Positions 39,727-42,672 of a DNA stretch of 42,672 nucleotides are shown piece after piece (the first letter of the stretch is position 1; every line of letters begins with the position of its first letter). The notes below the pieces were generated by a model, which searched no databases, was not told the origin of the DNA, and was given only the letters and a program-made list of their open reading frames with translations. The DNA is taken from contig JAKAVM010000006.1 of the NCBI GenBank assembly GCA_021827485.1, positions 1-42,672 on the forward strand, given 5' to 3'. This DNA comes from Actinomycetes bacterium. Its GTDB lineage: Bacteria; Actinomycetota; Acidimicrobiia; Acidimicrobiales; JAKAVM01. Position numbers and translations under genes: made by a program.

Positions 39727-40527
39727 ATGAGTACTGTATCTCCACCTTCTATGGCTGAACTTTGTAATGCGTTGCGTATCGAGCACGACAAGATTCGCGA
39801 ATTGGTTATTAGCTTAGATGACCAAGGACTAGACAAGGCCACACCCTCGCCAGGATGGAGTATACGAGATCAGCTAACCCATTTGGCCTTTTTTGATGAG
39901 CGTGCTCTGGAGTCTGCAATAGATCCAGACGGTTTCTCACAACAAGTGGCCAGTGCCTATGGAGACTTTGAGGAGTATGAACGCGCTCACTTAGAGGTTG
40001 GTCGCAATAAGACCCCTTTTGAGCTGATCGGCTGGTGGGAAACGTCAAGGTCAAGGTTGATTGATCTTTTTTCAAGAATGGATCCTAAAGAGCGTTTAGC
40101 GTGGTATGGACCGGAGATGAGCGCAAGGTCGTCAGCGAGTGCGCGCTATATGGAAACTTGGGCTCACGGGCAAGACGTAGCTGATGCATTGGAAGTGGAA
40201 CTTTTACACGATGACTATATTGTAAATGTATGTGACTTGGGAGTTCGCACCCGGAACTTTAGTTATGTGCTTCGTGAATTAGAGATGCCTCAAACTCAAG
40301 TCTATGTGCGTCTAAGTGCACCATCTGGCGATATTTGGGAGTGGGGAGATAGCGGCGGCGACAATACTATAGAAGGTCAAGCAGTTGATTTTGCGTACTT
40401 AGTAACGCAACGACGCAACATTGAAGACGTTAGCCTAGTTATATCCGGCAACGATGCAATCCATTGGATGTCCATCTGTCAGGCATTTGCAGGACCACCC
40501 GGTCCGGGGCGCACGCCAAAGAACTAG
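39727..40527 (+). CDS. TIGR03084-family, DinB/mycothiol-maleylpyruvate-isomerase-like protein
   Basis: 266 residues. The N-terminal helical bundle has TPSPGWSIRDQLTHLAFFDERAL, where His and Asp belong to the DinB-like metal site. A third ligand, His, lies in YMETWAHGQDVADAL. The protein ends WMSICQAFAGPPGPGRTPKN, the diagnostic TIGR03084 tail. The family is actinobacterial, probably metal-binding and possibly thiol-cofactor-dependent, with no proven reaction. It follows the carboxylase alpha gene by 5 bp, so a role in the same acyl-CoA route is likely. No defects seen. Confidence 0.88.
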   Translation: MSTVSPPSMAELCNALRIEHDKIRELVISLDDQGLDKATPSPGWSIRDQLTHLAFFDERALESAIDPDGFSQQVASAYGDFEEYERAHLEVGRNKTPFELIGWWETSRSRLIDLFSRMDPKERLAWYGPEMSARSSASARYMETWAHGQDVADALEVELLHDDYIVNVCDLGVRTRNFSYVLRELEMPQTQVYVRLSAPSGDIWEWGDSGGDNTIEGQAVDFAYLVTQRRNIEDVSLVISGNDAIHWMSICQAFAGPPGPGRTPKN

Positions 40528-40616
40528 GGTTAGTCGTACACAGATCCTTTGCCAAAGAGACTTATCTATAAAACTTCAAATATATAGCACTAATAACCAG
40601 GGGTTTTTCTTGACCC

Positions 40617-40645
40617 TTGACTGCCTGGAATCATTTGGCTAACAT
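40617..40645 (+). promoter_or_regulatory. Promoter of the secreted propeller gene
   Basis: TTGACT (40617-40622) and TAACAT (40640-40645) are 17 bp apart. The start at about 40652 gives a 58-nt leader with GGTGGAAGAG as ribosome-binding site before GTG 40710. The rest of the 40528-40709 gap shows no gene. Confidence 0.6.
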
Positions 40646-40709
40646 TTTATAGAAAGCTGCCCGGTAGCGGAGAACGGGGCCCGATAAGAATAAGGTTGGT
40701 GGAAGAGCC

Positions 40710-42672
40710 GTGAATGTTGGCAGTTATTTAGGGTTGCGTCGTAGAGTGGCCGTATTGGGGACGCTGGGTGCGCTAGTGGCATCATCAATAGTATCTACAG
40801 TCGCTCTTGTCGCGCTTAGCTCGGCTCCGGCTCAAGCAGTTCCGGCCCCGAAGGTGGGGTGGTCGGCGCTAAACAAAATTGATTCAACGAATAACCTTGA
40901 TTCAGTGTCGTGTCCCACGACGACGTTCTGTATGGCGGTAGATAACTCAGGGAATGCATTACTTACGAGCAATGGTGGCACAAGTTGGACGACCACCGCA
41001 ATTGATGCAGGAATTGCTCTCAATTCCGTATCGTGCCCAACCGCAACGTTCTGTGTGGCGGGAGACGCTGGTGGAAATGTATTGACCTATACTGGCTCCT
41101 GGTCGGCCGCTAGCAACGTTGATTCAACCCATAGCATCAATTCAGTTTCATGTCCAACGACAGGTTTCTGTGTGGCGGTAGACAGCGTAGGAAATGTATT
41201 ACTTACTAGCAACGGTGGTACAAGCTGGTCGACCACAAGTATTGATTCGGGTATAGCACTGATGTCAGTCTCATGTCCCACCACGAGCTTCTGCATGGCG
41301 GTAGACAGCGCAGGAGATGCACTTACTTATAACGGCACCACTTGGTCGGCTCGACAGCTAGTTGGCTCAGGTACCGGCTCAGGTTTTGAAGCAACTGTAG
41401 TGTCATGTCCTGCGACAAACTTCTGTATGGTGGTAAACCAGGGTGGATATGCATTTAGCTATAACGGCACAACTTGGTCGCCTGACTATAACGTAATGAG
41501 CGGAAATGGGATCTATGGTCTCTCATGTCCCACGGTAAGTTATTGTGTAGCGGTAAACCAGTCTGGGTATGCCTTTGCCTATAACGGCACCAACTGGACA
41601 ACTCTAACTACCTGGACCAATCCAATTGTGTCAGGTGGTGGGCTAAATGCCTTTCTGTCATCACTCTCATGTCCTACGACGAGTTTTTGCGTGGCGGGAG
41701 ACTACGCCGGAAATGTGATGACCTACATCGGCTCTACCTGGTCGGCTGGTTTCACCCTTGGAGCCGGTCATAGCGCCACGTCAGTCTCATGTCCCACCAC
41801 GACCTTCTGTGCGGCGGTAGACAACGTAGGGAATGCTTTCACCTACAATGGCTCAATTTGGGCTTTCAGCAATATTGATTCAACTACTATCAATTCAGTC
41901 TCGTGTCCCACGACAACCTTCTGCATGGCGGTAGACCATAATGGAAATGCGTTTGCCTATAACGGCACCAACTGGACAACTCTGACTACTTGGACCAATC
42001 CAATTGATTCAGGTTTTATCCTCAGCTCAGTGTCATGTGCCAGCTCAACCTTTTGTATGGCTGTGGATAGTGGCGGAAGGGCTTTTGGATACAACGGCAC
42101 CAATTGGACAACTCTAACTACCTGGACCAATCCAATTATCGCTGCTAATATCTCTTCGGTTTCATGTCCAACGACAAACTTTTGTATGGCTGTAAGTCTT
42201 GGGGGAAATGCGCTTGCCTATAACGGCTCCAACTGGACAACTCTGACTACCTGGACCAATCCAATTGATTCAGGTTCTAACCTCAGCTCAGTGTCATGTG
42301 CCAGCTCAACCTTTTGTATGGCTGTGGATAGTGGCGGAAGGGCTTTTGGATACAACGGAACCAACTGGACAACTCTGACCACTTGGACAAATCCAATTGA
42401 TTCAACTAATACCATCAATTCAATATCATGCCCCACCGCGACGTTCTGTATGGCGGTAGACAACGTTGGGAATGCACTTACCTATAATGGTTCAACCTGG
42501 TCGGCGGCGAGCAATATTGACTCAACCAATAGTATAAATTCAGTTTCATGTCCCACCACGAGCTTTTGTGCGGCGGTAGACAATAACGGAAATGCCTTAT
42601 ACCTTTACGACCCCTCGGTCACACTCACCCCTGCGACAAGCCCATCGTCGCTAACTAGCGGTGTAAGCACCA
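40710..42672 (+). CDS. Secreted beta-propeller repeat protein, 3' end outside window
   Basis: The frame from GTG 40710 stays open to the right edge (654 residues so far). A Sec signal peptide is clear: basic LRRRVAVLG, a hydrophobic core, and a cleavage site after AQA (residues 41-43). The mature part is fourteen copies of a roughly 42-residue unit whose core is SVSCPTTTFCMAVDxxGNALTYNG. The two Cys, five residues apart, are kept in every copy and may form disulfides. The units suggest one or two extracellular beta-propellers. After the fourteenth unit the sequence changes to VTLTPATSPSSLTSGVST, the beginning of an Ig-like module like those in the protein at the left edge. A role in adhesion or surface layers is inferred. 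Units 10 and 12 are nearly identical, indicating recent repeat exchange. Confidence 0.88.
   Translation, partial: MNVGSYLGLRRRVAVLGTLGALVASSIVSTVALVALSSAPAQAVPAPKVGWSALNKIDSTNNLDSVSCPTTTFCMAVDNSGNALLTSNGGTSWTTTAIDAGIALNSVSCPTATFCVAGDAGGNVLTYTGSWSAASNVDSTHSINSVSCPTTGFCVAVDSVGNVLLTSNGGTSWSTTSIDSGIALMSVSCPTTSFCMAVDSAGDALTYNGTTWSARQLVGSGTGSGFEATVVSCPATNFCMVVNQGGYAFSYNGTTWSPDYNVMSGNGIYGLSCPTVSYCVAVNQSGYAFAYNGTNWTTLTTWTNPIVSGGGLNAFLSSLSCPTTSFCVAGDYAGNVMTYIGSTWSAGFTLGAGHSATSVSCPTTTFCAAVDNVGNAFTYNGSIWAFSNIDSTTINSVSCPTTTFCMAVDHNGNAFAYNGTNWTTLTTWTNPIDSGFILSSVSCASSTFCMAVDSGGRAFGYNGTNWTTLTTWTNPIIAANISSVSCPTTNFCMAVSLGGNALAYNGSNWTTLTTWTNPIDSGSNLSSVSCASSTFCMAVDSGGRAFGYNGTNWTTLTTWTNPIDSTNTINSISCPTATFCMAVDNVGNALTYNGSTWSAASNIDSTNSINSVSCPTTSFCAAVDNNGNALYLYDPSVTLTPATSPSSLTSGVST
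41943..42398 (+). repeat. 195-bp near-identical duplication (261-bp spacing) in the propeller gene
   Basis: 41943-42137 and 42204-42398 match at most positions. Each covers the end of one unit and the whole variant unit SCASSTFCMAVDSGGRAFGY. The 261-bp offset equals two units and keeps the frame. Confidence 0.9.

Noticed and set aside
40528-40709. Riboswitch in the leader of the propeller gene
   Set aside because: The G/C-rich segment near 40670-40685 can pair weakly, but no known riboswitch core is recognisable.
40832-42463. Minus-strand ORFs in the propeller gene
   Set aside because: Repetitive shadows of the plus-strand repeat protein, which has a signal peptide, ribosome-binding site and promoter.

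Overview
The window reads as chromosomal DNA of a moderate-GC, heterotrophic actinobacterium. An Acidimicrobiia-like lineage (Acidithrix/Ferrimicrobium type) is my best guess. The reasons are a CofD-type F420 gene, a TIGR03084 protein, actinobacterial acyl-CoA carboxylase architecture, DUF4389 and PsiE membrane proteins, and a secreted propeller with the 'SVSCPTTxFC' repeat. This assignment is inference; no rRNA or marker gene is present. Both window edges cut large surface proteins.

Layout: (1) 3-2300, the end of an Ig-like, Thr/Ser-rich, multi-pass membrane protein. (2) 2306-3157, a PIN-like (DUF5615) toxin-antitoxin pair with a near-consensus promoter and a palindromic operator. (3) 3169-5466, a lipoprotein and a DUF4389 membrane protein. 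(4) 5560-5646, tRNA-Leu(GAG), followed by a visibly GC-richer block (5743-7999) with a VapBC pair coupled to a GMC oxidoreductase. (5) 8061-12139, two tandem DHA2-type MFS exporters, the second broken by one in-frame TAG, and a MerR regulator. (6) 12311-15128, a ferric-reductase-like membrane flavoprotein, a secreted FMN-binding protein and ApbE, together a transmembrane electron-export module. (7) 15168-20972, PsiE, a GlcD-type FAD oxidase, a TPP enzyme, a thiolase and an enoyl-CoA hydratase. (8) 21021-23061, a VapC remnant, a small Cys-rich protein, a dienoyl-CoA-reductase-like SDR and small membrane proteins. (9) 23359-26220, a glycogen-debranching-type glucosidase, a CopD-like protein and a 54-residue membrane peptide. 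(10) 31664 down to 26259 on the minus strand, an acyl-CoA catabolic operon (dehydrogenase, ligase, thiolase, nitroreductase-like, unknown). (11) 31780-34505, a radical SAM/SPASM protein, CofD and a degenerate receiver protein. (12) 34745-40527, an acyl-CoA dehydrogenase divergent from biotin-dependent carboxylase subunits and a TIGR03084 protein, resembling a branched-chain acyl-CoA (leucine-type) route. (13) 40710 to the right edge, a secreted propeller protein.

Two window-wide patterns stand out. First, short tandem duplications (12 to 46 bp) sit in or beside genes. At three overlapping stop/start junctions they have copied the translation-initiation site, giving chains of 6- to 17-residue mini-ORFs that overlap the next real gene. 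Second, at least eight genes have a TAnnnT -10 hexamer whose first base lies 12 or 13 nt before the start codon, with no Shine-Dalgarno, which predicts leaderless mRNAs. Several have a good -35 at 17 bp.

No IS element, transposase, CRISPR array or rRNA was seen.
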